Positions 54,380 to 62,267 of a DNA stretch of 64,000 bases are shown piece by piece. The translations under genes were made by a program, and so were the position numbers. How positions within the stretch are numbered: the stretch's first letter is position 1; the number at the start of each line of letters is the position of its first letter. The DNA is taken from assembly GCA_934511365.1 (NCBI GenBank), contig CAKSWC010000008.1:1-64000 (forward strand), written 5' to 3'. Below the pieces are notes generated by a model. It was given only the letters and a program-made list of their open reading frames with translations, made no database searches and was not told the origin of the DNA. The DNA comes from an uncultured Eubacteriales bacterium (lineage in GTDB: Bacteria > Bacillota > Clostridia > Oscillospirales > Acutalibacteraceae).

Positions 54380-54408
54380 ATTATACAGCATTTTCCCTCA
54401 GTTGTCAA
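54380..54408 (-). promoter_or_regulatory. Promoter of tRNA-Leu
   Basis: Minus strand: -35 TTGACA (54408-54403), a 17-base spacer and -10 TATAAT (54385-54380), an exact consensus 13 bases before the mature tRNA 5' end. Confidence 0.9.
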
Positions 54409-54480
54409 GAAACGGATGTTTCGGTTTTGTCCGATTCATTTTTTGTGCTGCTGTGCCATAGTAATTTACGGGTGATTACT

Positions 54481-55218
54481 ATGAAAAGACAAATATATAA
54501 GATTGTCAGTGCAAAACAATTTGTTTTCACACTTTCTGCCGTTATCATTTCAGCCTTGCTGATATTCGGCATTGACATTGTTTATTCAACGGCAAAATCC
54601 GAAAGCAAAACCAATGCGCTTCCTGTGATAATCATTGACGCCGGTCACGGCGGAGAGGATGGCGGAGCGCAGTCCTCAAGCGGCATTCTTGAAAAAGACA
54701 TCAACCTTTCAATTTCAATGAAGCTTAAAGCGGTTTTTGAATCGCTCGGTTTTGAAACCGTTACCGTACGCGAAACCGACTGCCTGATTTATGACAGCGG
54801 CTGCAACGCAATGCGTGAAAAAAAGGTTTCGGATATCCGAAACAGAATGAACATCATGCTGAAATATCCTGACAGCATTTTTTTGAGCATTCATCAAAAT
54901 CATTTTGACCAGAGTAAGTATCACGGTGCACAGGTGTTCTATTCAAAGAATGACCAACAAAGCAAAATCATCGCCGAATGCATCCAAAGCTCTATTGTTG
55001 AAAAGCTCCAAAACGAAAACACGAGGAAAATCAAGCCTTCAGGAACGGAAATATATTTGCTTTATCACGCAAAAACACCTGCCGTAATGGTTGAATGCGG
55101 TTTCCTTTCAAATCCCGGAGAAGCCCAGCTTTTAAATGATGAAAGATACCAGAAAAAAATGGCCGTCTCAATCGCAGACGGTGTCTTGAAATATCTCAGC
55201 AACCGTGAAGCTGCTTGA
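54481..55218 (+). CDS. cwlD: N-acetylmuramoyl-L-alanine amidase CwlD
   Basis: A 245-residue amidase_3 enzyme that removes stem peptides from peptidoglycan, a step in making muramic-delta-lactam of the spore cortex. An N-terminal membrane anchor or signal (about 13-35) precedes IIIDAGHGGEDGG (zinc His), the EKDINLSIS glutamate, SIHQNHFD, and MVECGFLSNP (catalytic Glu). Length and the short N-terminus fit CwlD better than vegetative amidases. ATG 54481 is chosen because the upstream in-frame region overlaps the tRNA gene. Confidence 0.9.
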   Translation: MKRQIYKIVSAKQFVFTLSAVIISALLIFGIDIVYSTAKSESKTNALPVIIIDAGHGGEDGGAQSSSGILEKDINLSISMKLKAVFESLGFETVTVRETDCLIYDSGCNAMREKKVSDIRNRMNIMLKYPDSIFLSIHQNHFDQSKYHGAQVFYSKNDQQSKIIAECIQSSIVEKLQNENTRKIKPSGTEIYLLYHAKTPAVMVECGFLSNPGEAQLLNDERYQKKMAVSIADGVLKYLSNREAA

Positions 55219-55220
55219 GT

Positions 55221-55279
55221 AACCGCTGATTGACTGATATGCAAGCGCAAATTTGATGTTTGCCACTCAATCAGCGGTA
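55221..55279 (+). repeat. Imperfect hairpin element, copy B
   Basis: Directly after the cwlD stop. The outer arms CCGCTGATTGA and TCAATCAGCGG are perfect over 11 bases; the inner stem pairs GCAAA with TTTGC around TTTGATG. The blocks CTGATTGACTG, TGCAA, AATTTGA, GTTTGC, CACTC and CAATCAGCGG follow the same order as the element at 16249-16318. No T run follows. Function unknown. Confidence 0.65.
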
Positions 55280-55303
55280 CATAAAAAAGGAAGTGAATAA
55301 TAG

Positions 55304-56677
55304 TTGGCTCAGAAGTCAAAAACAGTTTTTGTCTGCTCAGCTTGTGGTTATGAGACGCCGAAATGGCTCGGAAAATGCCCTGAATGCGGCGAGTGGGCAA
55401 CTTTGCAGGAAGAAACAAGGATTGCGCAAAGTCCTTCGTCAGCCGCCAAATCCGCAAAACCGTCAAGCGTCCGTTCATATGCCCTTAATGAGATTGAACC
55501 GGACAATGAAATACGCTATAAAACGGGTATGTCAGAGCTTGACAGAGTTCTTGGAGGCGGAATTGTCAAAGGCTCGCTTGTTTTGCTCAGCGGCGACCCC
55601 GGCATAGGTAAATCAACCATTCTTCTTCAAATTTGTCAGCAGCTCGGAAAAAAGCTCAATATTATGTATGTTTCCGGTGAAGAATCATACAACCAGATTA
55701 AACTGCGCGCCGAGCGATTGAAAGTGACAACGGATAATTTGCGTATACTTTGCGAAACCGATGTTCAGGCTGTATGCGAACATATCAGAAGTGTTGGGCC
55801 GGATATTGTTATTGTTGACTCGGTTCAAACTATGAATTACACCGAGGTTTCATCCTCACCGGGTAGTGTAACACAGGTCAGAGAATGCGCGAATTTGCTT
55901 ATGCGTGTTGCAAAGTCGATGTCTGTTCCCGTCATAATGGTCGGTCATGTTAACAAAGACGGAAACATTGCCGGTCCCAAAGTTCTTGAGCATGTTGTTG
56001 ACGCTGTTTTGTATTTTGAGGGTGAACGGAATCTTTCGTTCAGAATCCTGCGCGCCGTTAAAAACCGCTTTGGTTCAACAAACGAGATAGGTGTTTTTGA
56101 AATGACAGACAGAGGGCTTGACGAGGTTGAAAACCCTTCAGAGATGCTTATTGCCGGAAGGCCAAAGAATACCCCGGGAACCTGCGTTGCCTGTGTAATG
56201 GAGGGAACAAGACCTATTCTTGCAGAAATACAAGGCCTTGTAACACCTACGGCATATGGCAATCCGCGCAGGATGACAAACGGCTTTGATTACAACAGAA
56301 TGGCCATGCTTATTGCCGTACTCGAAAAGAGGGGAGGGTACTTCCTGAGCAATTTTGATGCATATATCAACATTGTCGGTGGCATGAAGCTTGATGAGCC
56401 TGCGCTTGATCTGACAATCGCAATGGCTCTTGTTTCATCGCTCAAGGATTATGCAATCCGCGACGATGTTCTCGCTTTCGGAGAAATTGGTCTTGCCGGT
56501 GAAGTGAGAGCAATTTCCCATTGTGAGCAGCGCGTTAAAGAGGCAGCGCGTCTCGGGTTCAGCAAATGCATTATTCCCAGACACAACCTTAAATCCGTTC
56601 CGGCTGAATTAGCAAAAAGAATTGAGGTTGTCGGCGTTAGAACAATTAGACAGGCGTTTGAGGCTTTAATAACATGA
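55304..56677 (+). CDS. radA: DNA repair protein RadA
   Basis: A 457-residue RecA-like helicase for branch migration in recombination. A C4 zinc finger (CSACGYETPKWLGKCPECG) leads, then Walker A GDPGIGKST, the RadA KNRFGSTNEIGVF motif, and a C-terminal Lon-protease-like domain (about 290-457). The start is TTG 55304, eight bases after AAGGAAGTG. The stop overlaps the next gene by 4 bases. Confidence 0.96.
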   Translation: MAQKSKTVFVCSACGYETPKWLGKCPECGEWATLQEETRIAQSPSSAAKSAKPSSVRSYALNEIEPDNEIRYKTGMSELDRVLGGGIVKGSLVLLSGDPGIGKSTILLQICQQLGKKLNIMYVSGEESYNQIKLRAERLKVTTDNLRILCETDVQAVCEHIRSVGPDIVIVDSVQTMNYTEVSSSPGSVTQVRECANLLMRVAKSMSVPVIMVGHVNKDGNIAGPKVLEHVVDAVLYFEGERNLSFRILRAVKNRFGSTNEIGVFEMTDRGLDEVENPSEMLIAGRPKNTPGTCVACVMEGTRPILAEIQGLVTPTAYGNPRRMTNGFDYNRMAMLIAVLEKRGGYFLSNFDAYINIVGGMKLDEPALDLTIAMALVSSLKDYAIRDDVLAFGEIGLAGEVRAISHCEQRVKEAARLGFSKCIIPRHNLKSVPAELAKRIEVVGVRTIRQAFEALIT

Positions 56678-57423
56678 GCTTTATAAAACACGGAAATCTT
56701 CCGGATTTTCCCGTTAAAACTGCAATTATCGGAAAGACAGACCAGGAGCTTTTAGAGTTTGTTGAGTCTTTCGGCATTAGTGTTTTGAACACAGCAAAAA
56801 ACATTTATATTGATTCGGCAATTTCCTGCCATGCAGATATTAACACACTTTATTTGGGATACGGAAAAATATTGCTTGACAGAAGTCAGGCTGCGCTTGC
56901 CGATCCGTTAAAAAAGCACGGAATAAAAGTAATTTTTGCTGAAAACCATGTTAGCGGAAGCTATCCGAACGATTGCAGACTGAATTTTGCCTTGCTTTCC
57001 GGCAAAATTATCGGAAGAATAGATGTTGCCGATGAAATTATAAAGAATATGGATTGTTTCAAAATTAATGTCAGGCAGGGCTATGCAAAATGTTCAACCT
57101 GTATTGTAAATGGGAATGCAGTAATTACCGATGATTTTTCAATTAAAAAAGCCTGCGTTGAAAACGGAATTGATGTATTGTTGATTGGCAAGGGTGATAT
57201 TGAATTGCCGGGTCATGAATACGGTTTTATTGGTGGTGCGAGCGCATTAATTGATAAGAATCATATTATTTTTTTCGGTGATATTACCAAGCATCGTGAC
57301 TTTTGCAAAATTGATGCGTTTTTAAATAAGCAAGGCTGCAAGTATTCATTTTTAAAAAACCATGTACTTACGGATATAGGCGGTATGGTTGCTTTTGAAG
57401 AAAGGATAAATACAGTCTATTAA
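56674..57423 (+). CDS. DUF6873 family protein (guanidino-modifying-enzyme-like fold)
   Basis: A 249-residue soluble protein. It resembles what I recall of DUF6873, annotated as a GME-fold family: the GYAKCSTCIVNGNAVITDD block, then DVLLIGKGDIELPG, GFIGGASALIDK, FFGDITKHRD and a closing LTDIGGMVAF. The repeated pseudo-symmetric segments suit that propeller-like fold. Function is unknown. The ATG overlaps the radA stop. Confidence 0.7.
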   Translation: MSFIKHGNLPDFPVKTAIIGKTDQELLEFVESFGISVLNTAKNIYIDSAISCHADINTLYLGYGKILLDRSQAALADPLKKHGIKVIFAENHVSGSYPNDCRLNFALLSGKIIGRIDVADEIIKNMDCFKINVRQGYAKCSTCIVNGNAVITDDFSIKKACVENGIDVLLIGKGDIELPGHEYGFIGGASALIDKNHIIFFGDITKHRDFCKIDAFLNKQGCKYSFLKNHVLTDIGGMVAFEERINTVY

Positions 57424-57456
57424 AGCCCGACAGATATAACTTGTTCGGGTTTTTTT
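57422..57456 (+). terminator. Terminator after the DUF6873 gene
   Basis: CCCGA (57426-57430) pairs with TCGGG (57445-57449), extended by flanking A-U/G-U pairs, and is followed by seven T. Confidence 0.85.
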
Positions 57457-57494
57457 GATACAGTGAAAAATTTAAGGGAATATTTCAACATTGT

Positions 57495-57526
57495 CAACCA
57501 TACAAAATAAATATTTTGTATGGTTG
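57495..57526. repeat. 32-bp near-perfect palindrome upstream of xer
   Basis: CAACCATACAAAATA (57495-57509) and TATTTTGTATGGTTG (57512-57526) are perfect 15-base arms around AA. It lies about 50 bases before the xer -10 box and is not followed by a T run on either strand. The shape suits a repressor operator or a recombinase-type site; neither is established. Confidence 0.75.
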
Positions 57527-57570
57527 AGGGGAGTAATTTTCATAATATTAACCAAAACTTTCCTCAAATA

Positions 57571-57579
57571 TGCTATAAT
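57571..57579 (+). promoter_or_regulatory. Extended -10 promoter of the xer gene
   Basis: TGC followed by TATAAT (57574-57579) is an extended -10 element. No good -35 is found 16-18 bases upstream (ACCAAA). It lies 52 bases before the ATG. Confidence 0.55.
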
Positions 57580-57631
57580 AAAACCACAATATAAAATATC
57601 AGATAATACCGCTTGGAACTGAGGTGAACCT

Positions 57632-58621
57632 ATGACTGAATATGATTCCGGCCTGCTTCCGGAACGAGTCAACGAATTTGTCAGCTATATGCTTGCAGTC
57701 AAAGGCTGCTCAAAACTTACAGCCGACGGATATGTTCGTGATTTACGTCTGCTTTTTGAATATCTTGCTGCCACAAAAAAAGAACATATTTCCCCTTCCG
57801 ATATAAAGAACGACTATGATCTTTCATTTATAGACGACAATTTTCTATCTAAGATTTCAATCGCAGATATTTATGCGTTTCTTGCATATTGCACTTCTGA
57901 ACGCACAAATAATCTATCAACAAGGAACAGAAAGGCTTCGTCAATACGCGGCTTTTTCAAATATATTGCTGACAATATGAAGTATATCCCGAGCAACCCG
58001 GTTTCACACTTGCAGCTTCCATCAGATAAAAAGAAACTGCCGCGTTACCTTACTCTTGAACAAAGTGTAGCTCTTCTCAATGCGGTTGATGGTGAAAATG
58101 CCGCGCGTGATTATTGCATTCTTACAATTTTTTTGAACTGCGGATTACGCCTTGCGGAGCTTGTCGGCCTTAATTTGAGCGATATTAACCTTGAGGAATG
58201 CACGATGAAAGTTACCGGCAAAGGTAACAAACAAAGAATGCTCTATCTTAACGGTGCCTGCGTAAGCGCAATTAGATCATATATGGCTGTTCGACCGGCA
58301 GATGGACTCAAAGGTGAAGATGCAAGAAGTGCACTTTTCGTCAGCCGGCTTGGAAAGCGTATTGGCAGACAGGCAGTTCAGTTGATGGTTTATAATTATC
58401 TGAAAAAAATCGGACTTGACGGCCAGCATTATTCCGTTCATAAGCTGCGTCACACGGCTGCAACACTTTTATATCAGTATAATGATACCGACATTCTTGT
58501 TCTTAAGGAAATGTTAGGCCATGAAAACCTATCAACAACCGAAATCTATACCCATGTTGAAAACAAACAAGTCCGTGCCGCCATTGAAAACAGTCCTCTT
58601 AACAAAGTGCGGCGAAAATAA
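57632..58621 (+). CDS. Tyrosine recombinase, XerC/XerD family
   Basis: A 329-residue site-specific recombinase. The N-terminal SAM-like core-binding domain (about 10-125) precedes the catalytic domain with Arg in NCGLRLAELVGL, the HxxR pair in VHKLRHTAA, the late His in GHENLSTTE and the Tyr nucleophile in YTHV. Xer proteins resolve chromosome dimers at dif. No phage genes or attachment sites lie nearby, so it is more likely a housekeeping Xer than an integrase. The ATG follows GAGGTGA. Confidence 0.92.
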   Translation: MTEYDSGLLPERVNEFVSYMLAVKGCSKLTADGYVRDLRLLFEYLAATKKEHISPSDIKNDYDLSFIDDNFLSKISIADIYAFLAYCTSERTNNLSTRNRKASSIRGFFKYIADNMKYIPSNPVSHLQLPSDKKKLPRYLTLEQSVALLNAVDGENAARDYCILTIFLNCGLRLAELVGLNLSDINLEECTMKVTGKGNKQRMLYLNGACVSAIRSYMAVRPADGLKGEDARSALFVSRLGKRIGRQAVQLMVYNYLKKIGLDGQHYSVHKLRHTAATLLYQYNDTDILVLKEMLGHENLSTTEIYTHVENKQVRAAIENSPLNKVRRK

Positions 58622-58623
58622 AT

Positions 58624-58670
58624 ATAAGCATTACCAAATATCAATCTTGCGGATATTCGGTAATGCTTAT
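58624..58670. terminator. Bidirectional terminator between xer and the SpoIIM-like gene
   Basis: ATAAGCATTACC and GGTAATGCTTAT are perfect 12-base arms, with an inner ATATC/GATAT pair. Both strands have short A/T tails. The two flanking genes converge here. Confidence 0.8.
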
Positions 58671-58673
58671 TTA

Positions 58674-59312
58674 TCATAACACGGGCAGAAAATGACCGGA
58701 AACAAAGCGCAAAAGCAAAGTATCCGTCAGGGCTGCGACAACAAATATTATTGCGGCAACCGCATTGCGCAAAAGATAGAACTTAAAATTTATTGACTCG
58801 GTGCTGTTTCCGTTTAATATTCTCCGTGTTTTGCAACAAGTTTGAAAACAGTTTTGAACAGAAAGAAGCAGAGCAAAAAACATAAACAATCTACCCGGAA
58901 TAATGACTATCAAAAAATACTTTAACCCTGCAAAGCCAAACTTATCAAAAAGGTATGCACCGAGAGCGCCAACACCGAAAACTCTGAAAACGGACGTTGC
59001 AAGAATTGGAACACGCCCAAATGCACTGACGCCGAAAATCGTAATAATAACAAGTATGGACAAGTCTGCCGCGAAAAAACCGGAAAATGCTTCAAAAAAG
59101 CTTTTTCCGGTGATATCGGTAGAAAAAGCAACAAACGTGTCAAAAACAGCCGGACTGAATGATGAGCTTTTAATTTTATAAACAATAGCGCCGGCAATGA
59201 CAGAGATGAACATTGCCCCAAAAATTGCAAGCAGCGTTCGGTCGAACATATCAAATCTATCACTCTGCGCTTTAATGCGCGGTTTTTTTGTTATAACAGC
59301 ATTGATTTTCAC
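58674..59312 (-). CDS. SpoIIM-like membrane protein
   Basis: A 212-residue protein with five or so membrane segments. The layout resembles SpoIIM/DUF95: the first helix near 28-47, then a segment ILVIITIFGVSAFGRVPIL, a GVGALGAYLFDKFGF stretch and a closing helix. SpoIIM helps peptidoglycan dissolution during engulfment, but the match is by general pattern only. It overlaps the TIGR04086 gene by 4 bases on the same strand. Confidence 0.55.
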   Translation of the reverse strand: MKINAVITKKPRIKAQSDRFDMFDRTLLAIFGAMFISVIAGAIVYKIKSSSFSPAVFDTFVAFSTDITGKSFFEAFSGFFAADLSILVIITIFGVSAFGRVPILATSVFRVFGVGALGAYLFDKFGFAGLKYFLIVIIPGRLFMFFALLLSVQNCFQTCCKTRRILNGNSTESINFKFYLLRNAVAAIIFVVAALTDTLLLRFVSGHFLPVL

Positions 59313-59740
59313 TTTATGCGCCCCTTTTTGACCTTGATTCTCATGTTAACAGATACAATTCCGCCAAGCATTGCTGCAACGCTCAAAATAAAAAACGAAA
59401 TAAGCGCTGTTAAATCAATTTTAAAAGAGTTTGAAGCAACAGAGGCAATTATTACAACGGAATTCATTGGCAGACAAAACAGAAAACCTATTGATATTCC
59501 GTTTTTATGTATTTTTCTTCCGGCATAAAAAGCACCGGCAAACGAACAGCATGAAAAGGCAAAGACGGAAAGATAAAACGCGCTGCCTTTTGAAATGTTC
59601 ATTGAAAGGCCAACGGCAGCGCTAAGAAGAAAAGCAAGCGTATAGAGCACCGATGTCAAAAACAGCGTTTTTAGGAAGATTTTGACCGGCAGCGAAAGTT
59701 GTGAAAACTGTTTCGATTTTTTGATTCTTTTTGAAGCCAT
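59309..59740 (-). CDS. TIGR04086 family membrane protein
   Basis: A 143-residue protein with a basic N-terminus and four membrane segments (about 20-40, 50-70, 80-100, 108-130). This is the TIGR04086 (YrzE-like) pattern found beside yajC in Clostridia; function unknown. ATG 59740 fits the GGGGAGG site; a start at 59758 overlaps it. That site lies in the 3' arm of a terminator-like hairpin. Confidence 0.8.
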   Translation of the reverse strand: MASKRIKKSKQFSQLSLPVKIFLKTLFLTSVLYTLAFLLSAAVGLSMNISKGSAFYLSVFAFSCCSFAGAFYAGRKIHKNGISIGFLFCLPMNSVVIIASVASNSFKIDLTALISFFILSVAAMLGGIVSVNMRIKVKKGRIK

Positions 59741-59787
59741 GAAAAAAGACCTCCCCATATCCTCTTGATTAAAGATATGACGAGGTC
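59741..59787 (-). terminator. Terminator-like hairpin holding the ribosome binding site of the TIGR04086 gene
   Basis: Minus strand: GACCTC-GT-CATATC (59787-59774) pairs with GATATG-GG-GAGGTC (59761-59748) around 12 bases, followed by six T and then the ATG at 59740. The 3' arm is the GGGGAGG ribosome binding site. It is a terminator behind yajC and could also block translation of the next gene. Confidence 0.85.
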
Positions 59788-59807
59788 ATTTCAATTATTA
59801 CCTAAAC

Positions 59808-60215
59808 TTAGTCTTCTTTTTTACCCTTTGATTTTGCGGCCTTCTTTTCGGCTTTAGCCTTATCGGCAGCTTCCTTAGCGGCGGCTCTTTCGGCGGCAAG
59901 TCTTGCGTTGGCGGTGTCATTGCTCTGGATTGCCCAGCGGGTAATCTGCATTCTGTTTCTGTCGGCGCCGGTTTCAATGATAAGGTGGTTTTCCTTAACG
60001 GTAACAACGCGGCCGCAAATTCCGCCGATAGTCGTAATTTCGTCGCCGATTTCAACGGCATTACGCATTTCCTGCTCTTCCTTCTGTCTCTTCTTCTGCG
60101 GACGAATCATAACAAAATACATAACGGCGAACATACCAACAAGGAGAAGAATCATTGTTGTTGGGCTACTTCCGGTTGCGGCGCCTGAGCCGCCAGTTGC
60201 AAAAATTAAGTTCAT
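59808..60215 (-). CDS. yajC: Preprotein translocase subunit YajC
   Basis: A 135-residue SecDF partner. One N-terminal membrane helix (about 20-38) is followed by FVMIRPQKKRQKEEQ, the conserved cytoplasmic domain with VEIGDEITTIGGICG, and a C-terminal alanine/lysine-rich tail (about 105-135) longer than in most YajC proteins. It follows tgt and has its own promoter in the gap. The ATG follows GGAGG. Confidence 0.93.
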   Translation of the reverse strand: MNLIFATGGSGAATGSSPTTMILLLVGMFAVMYFVMIRPQKKRQKEEQEMRNAVEIGDEITTIGGICGRVVTVKENHLIIETGADRNRMQITRWAIQSNDTANARLAAERAAAKEAADKAKAEKKAAKSKGKKED

Positions 60216-60247
60216 TTTCTTGTTCCTCCAAAAAACATAATGAAAAT

Positions 60248-60276
60248 ATTATACAGGTTATTCTCAGACTTTGCAA
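60248..60276 (-). promoter_or_regulatory. Promoter of yajC
   Basis: Minus strand: -35 TTGCAA (60276-60271), a 17-base spacer and -10 TATAAT (60253-60248), 32 bases before the ATG. Confidence 0.75.
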
Positions 60277-60325
60277 GAGATATTTGAAGATTTAAGCCAA
60301 AAAGCAGTAAAAAGTCGAAAAAAAC

Positions 60326-61456
60326 TCAGATTCTTGTGTCTAATAGATCAACATTTGCATTTTTGAACTCTTCAAATGTACCGTTGTCAAGTTCAAAACG
60401 TATTCTTTCAAGCAGACTGTTGTAAAAATAAAGATTATGCATTACGCAAAGACGCATTGCAAGCATTTCCTTGCACTTAAAAAGATGCCGAATATATGCA
60501 CGCGAAAAATTCCGGCAGGTCGGACAGTCACACTCCGGGTCGATCGGAAGTGCATCTCTTTCATATTTGGCATTATTTATATTGATGATACCTTTATGAG
60601 TAAAAAGATGTCCGTGGCGTGCATTTCTGCTCGGCATAACGCAGTCAAAAAGGTCAACTCCGCGGCTGACTGCTTCAAGGATATTGCCAGGTGTTCCGAC
60701 GCCCATGAGATAGCGAATTTTATTCTTGGGCATATACGGCTCAACGGCAGATATAATTCTATACATATCTTCCTTAGGTTCGCCAACGGCAAGTCCGCCG
60801 ATTGCGTAGCCGTCAAGGTCAAGTGCAGCAATCTGCTTCATGTTTTCAATGCGGAGATCCTCAAAAGTACAGCCCTGATTGATTCCGAACAAAAGCTGGT
60901 GTGGGTTGATAGTCCCCTCTTTTGCGTTAAGCTCAGCCATTTTCTTTTTGCAGCGCTCAAGCCAACGGACAGTCCGTTCACACGATTGTTTTGCGTATTT
61001 ATATTCAGCAGGGTTTTCAACGCATTCATCAAATGCCATTGCAATGGTTGAGCCGAGGTTTAACTGAATTTCCATACTCTCTTCCGGCCCCATGAAAATG
61101 CGTCTGCCGTCAACATGGGAAGCAAAAGTTACTCCTTCCTCGGTTATTTTGCGCAGTCCGGCAAGGGAAAACACCTGAAAACCGCCGCTGTCTGTAAGAA
61201 TGGGCCCGTCCCAGCGTGTAAACTCATGCAGTCCGCCCATTTCGGCAACAAGTCGGTCACCCGGTCTGACATGGAGGTGATATGTGTTTGAAAGCATAAC
61301 CTGACACTTCAGCTCTTTAAGGTCAAGCGCAGACAAAGCACCCTTGATTGCTCCGCAGGTTGCAACATTCATAAATGCAGGCGTTTGGATTGTTCCGTGA
61401 ACGGTAACAAATTCTCCGCGCCTGGCGGTGTTTTCGGTTTTTAAAAGCTTATACAT
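60326..61456 (-). CDS. tgt: tRNA-guanine transglycosylase
   Basis: A 376-residue enzyme that swaps guanine-34 for the queuosine precursor preQ1 in tRNAs. It has the Asp nucleophile in SDGGFQ-type TDSGGFQVFSL, the second catalytic Asp in VDLFDCVMP, GGLAVGEP, and the zinc site CDCPTCRNF with a later His (H-KCKEMLA... region). It follows queA and tcdA on the same strand and precedes yajC, the standard order. Confidence 0.96.
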   Translation of the reverse strand: MYKLLKTENTARRGEFVTVHGTIQTPAFMNVATCGAIKGALSALDLKELKCQVMLSNTYHLHVRPGDRLVAEMGGLHEFTRWDGPILTDSGGFQVFSLAGLRKITEEGVTFASHVDGRRIFMGPEESMEIQLNLGSTIAMAFDECVENPAEYKYAKQSCERTVRWLERCKKKMAELNAKEGTINPHQLLFGINQGCTFEDLRIENMKQIAALDLDGYAIGGLAVGEPKEDMYRIISAVEPYMPKNKIRYLMGVGTPGNILEAVSRGVDLFDCVMPSRNARHGHLFTHKGIININNAKYERDALPIDPECDCPTCRNFSRAYIRHLFKCKEMLAMRLCVMHNLYFYNSLLERIRFELDNGTFEEFKNANVDLLDTRI

Positions 61457-61477
61457 GAATTACCTCTTTCAAATGTT

Positions 61478-62257
61478 TTACTTTCCGTTAATTCCGGCAA
61501 GGTCTTTAATAACTTCTCCGGCGATTATTAAACCAACAACGGACGGAACAAAAGCAGTTGAGCCCGGAATATCGCGTCGCACAGTACATTTTCGCTGTGT
61601 TCCGGGGGGACAAATGCAATGATTGCGACAACCCGCCTCAGTATCATTTATTGGGCGCGTTGGCTTCTCTTGAGAATATACAACCTTAAGACTTTTAATT
61701 CCGCGCTTTCTGCATTCATATCTGATTACCCGTGCAAGCGGATCGACCGAAGTTGAATAGATGTCCGCAACAGCAAAAGCAGTCGGGTCAAGCTTGTTGC
61801 CTGCACCCATTGAAGAAATTATCGGAACACCGGCTTTTTTTGCATTCTCAATTAGTGCCAGCTTTCCTGATACGGTGTCGATTGCATCAATAATGTAATC
61901 ATACTTTGAAAAATCAAATAAACTTTCAGTATCTGGGAGATAGAATGTTTTATAGGTTTCAACTTTACATTTTGGATTGATTGACATTATCCGACATTCA
62001 GCCTCATCAACTTTATATTTTCCAACGGAATCACACGTTGCCAAAAGTTGGCGGTTAATGTTTGTCAAACAGATTTTGTCATCATCAACAAGATCAAGAG
62101 CTCCGATGCCTGACCTTGCCAAAGCTTCAACGGCATATCCTCCGACTCCGCCGATGCCGAAAACGGCAACGCGGGAATTACGAAGCTTTTCCATTGCTTC
62201 CTTTCCGAAAAGAAGCTCGGTTCTTGAAAATTGGTTGAGCAATGTACATTCCTCCAT
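61478..62257 (-). CDS. tcdA: tRNA threonylcarbamoyladenosine dehydratase
   Basis: A 259-residue E1-like (ThiF/MoeB) enzyme that cyclises t6A37 to ct6A. It has the ATP site VAVFGIGGVGGYAVEALARSG, DLVDDDKICLTNINRQ, and IIDAIDTVSGK. The C-terminal cysteine in CPPGTQRKC is conserved in the group. It lies between queA and tgt, so three tRNA-modification genes form one operon; 10 bases separate it from queA. Confidence 0.93.
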   Translation of the reverse strand: MEECTLLNQFSRTELLFGKEAMEKLRNSRVAVFGIGGVGGYAVEALARSGIGALDLVDDDKICLTNINRQLLATCDSVGKYKVDEAECRIMSINPKCKVETYKTFYLPDTESLFDFSKYDYIIDAIDTVSGKLALIENAKKAGVPIISSMGAGNKLDPTAFAVADIYSTSVDPLARVIRYECRKRGIKSLKVVYSQEKPTRPINDTEAGCRNHCICPPGTQRKCTVRRDIPGSTAFVPSVVGLIIAGEVIKDLAGINGK

Positions 62258-62267
62258 TTTCTAATTA

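Noticed and set aside
54456..54463. Forespore sigma-G-like -10 (CATAGTA) upstream of cwlD
   Set aside because: The -10 fits, but no -35 of the right type lies at the right distance; cwlD may still be sporulation-controlled.
57495..57526. The palindrome as a dif recombination site
   Set aside because: Firmicute dif sites have 11-base arms around a 6-base centre with a TTATGTNAACT-like half; these arms are 15 bases, nearly abutting, and do not match.
57632..58621. The tyrosine recombinase as a phage or island integrase
   Set aside because: No phage, conjugation or cargo genes nearby, no direct repeats at the tRNA-Leu gene, and base composition like its neighbours.
60437..61051. Open frame of 204 codons on the plus strand inside tgt
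   Set aside because: Antisense to tgt, which has all catalytic and zinc residues; no support for a second gene.
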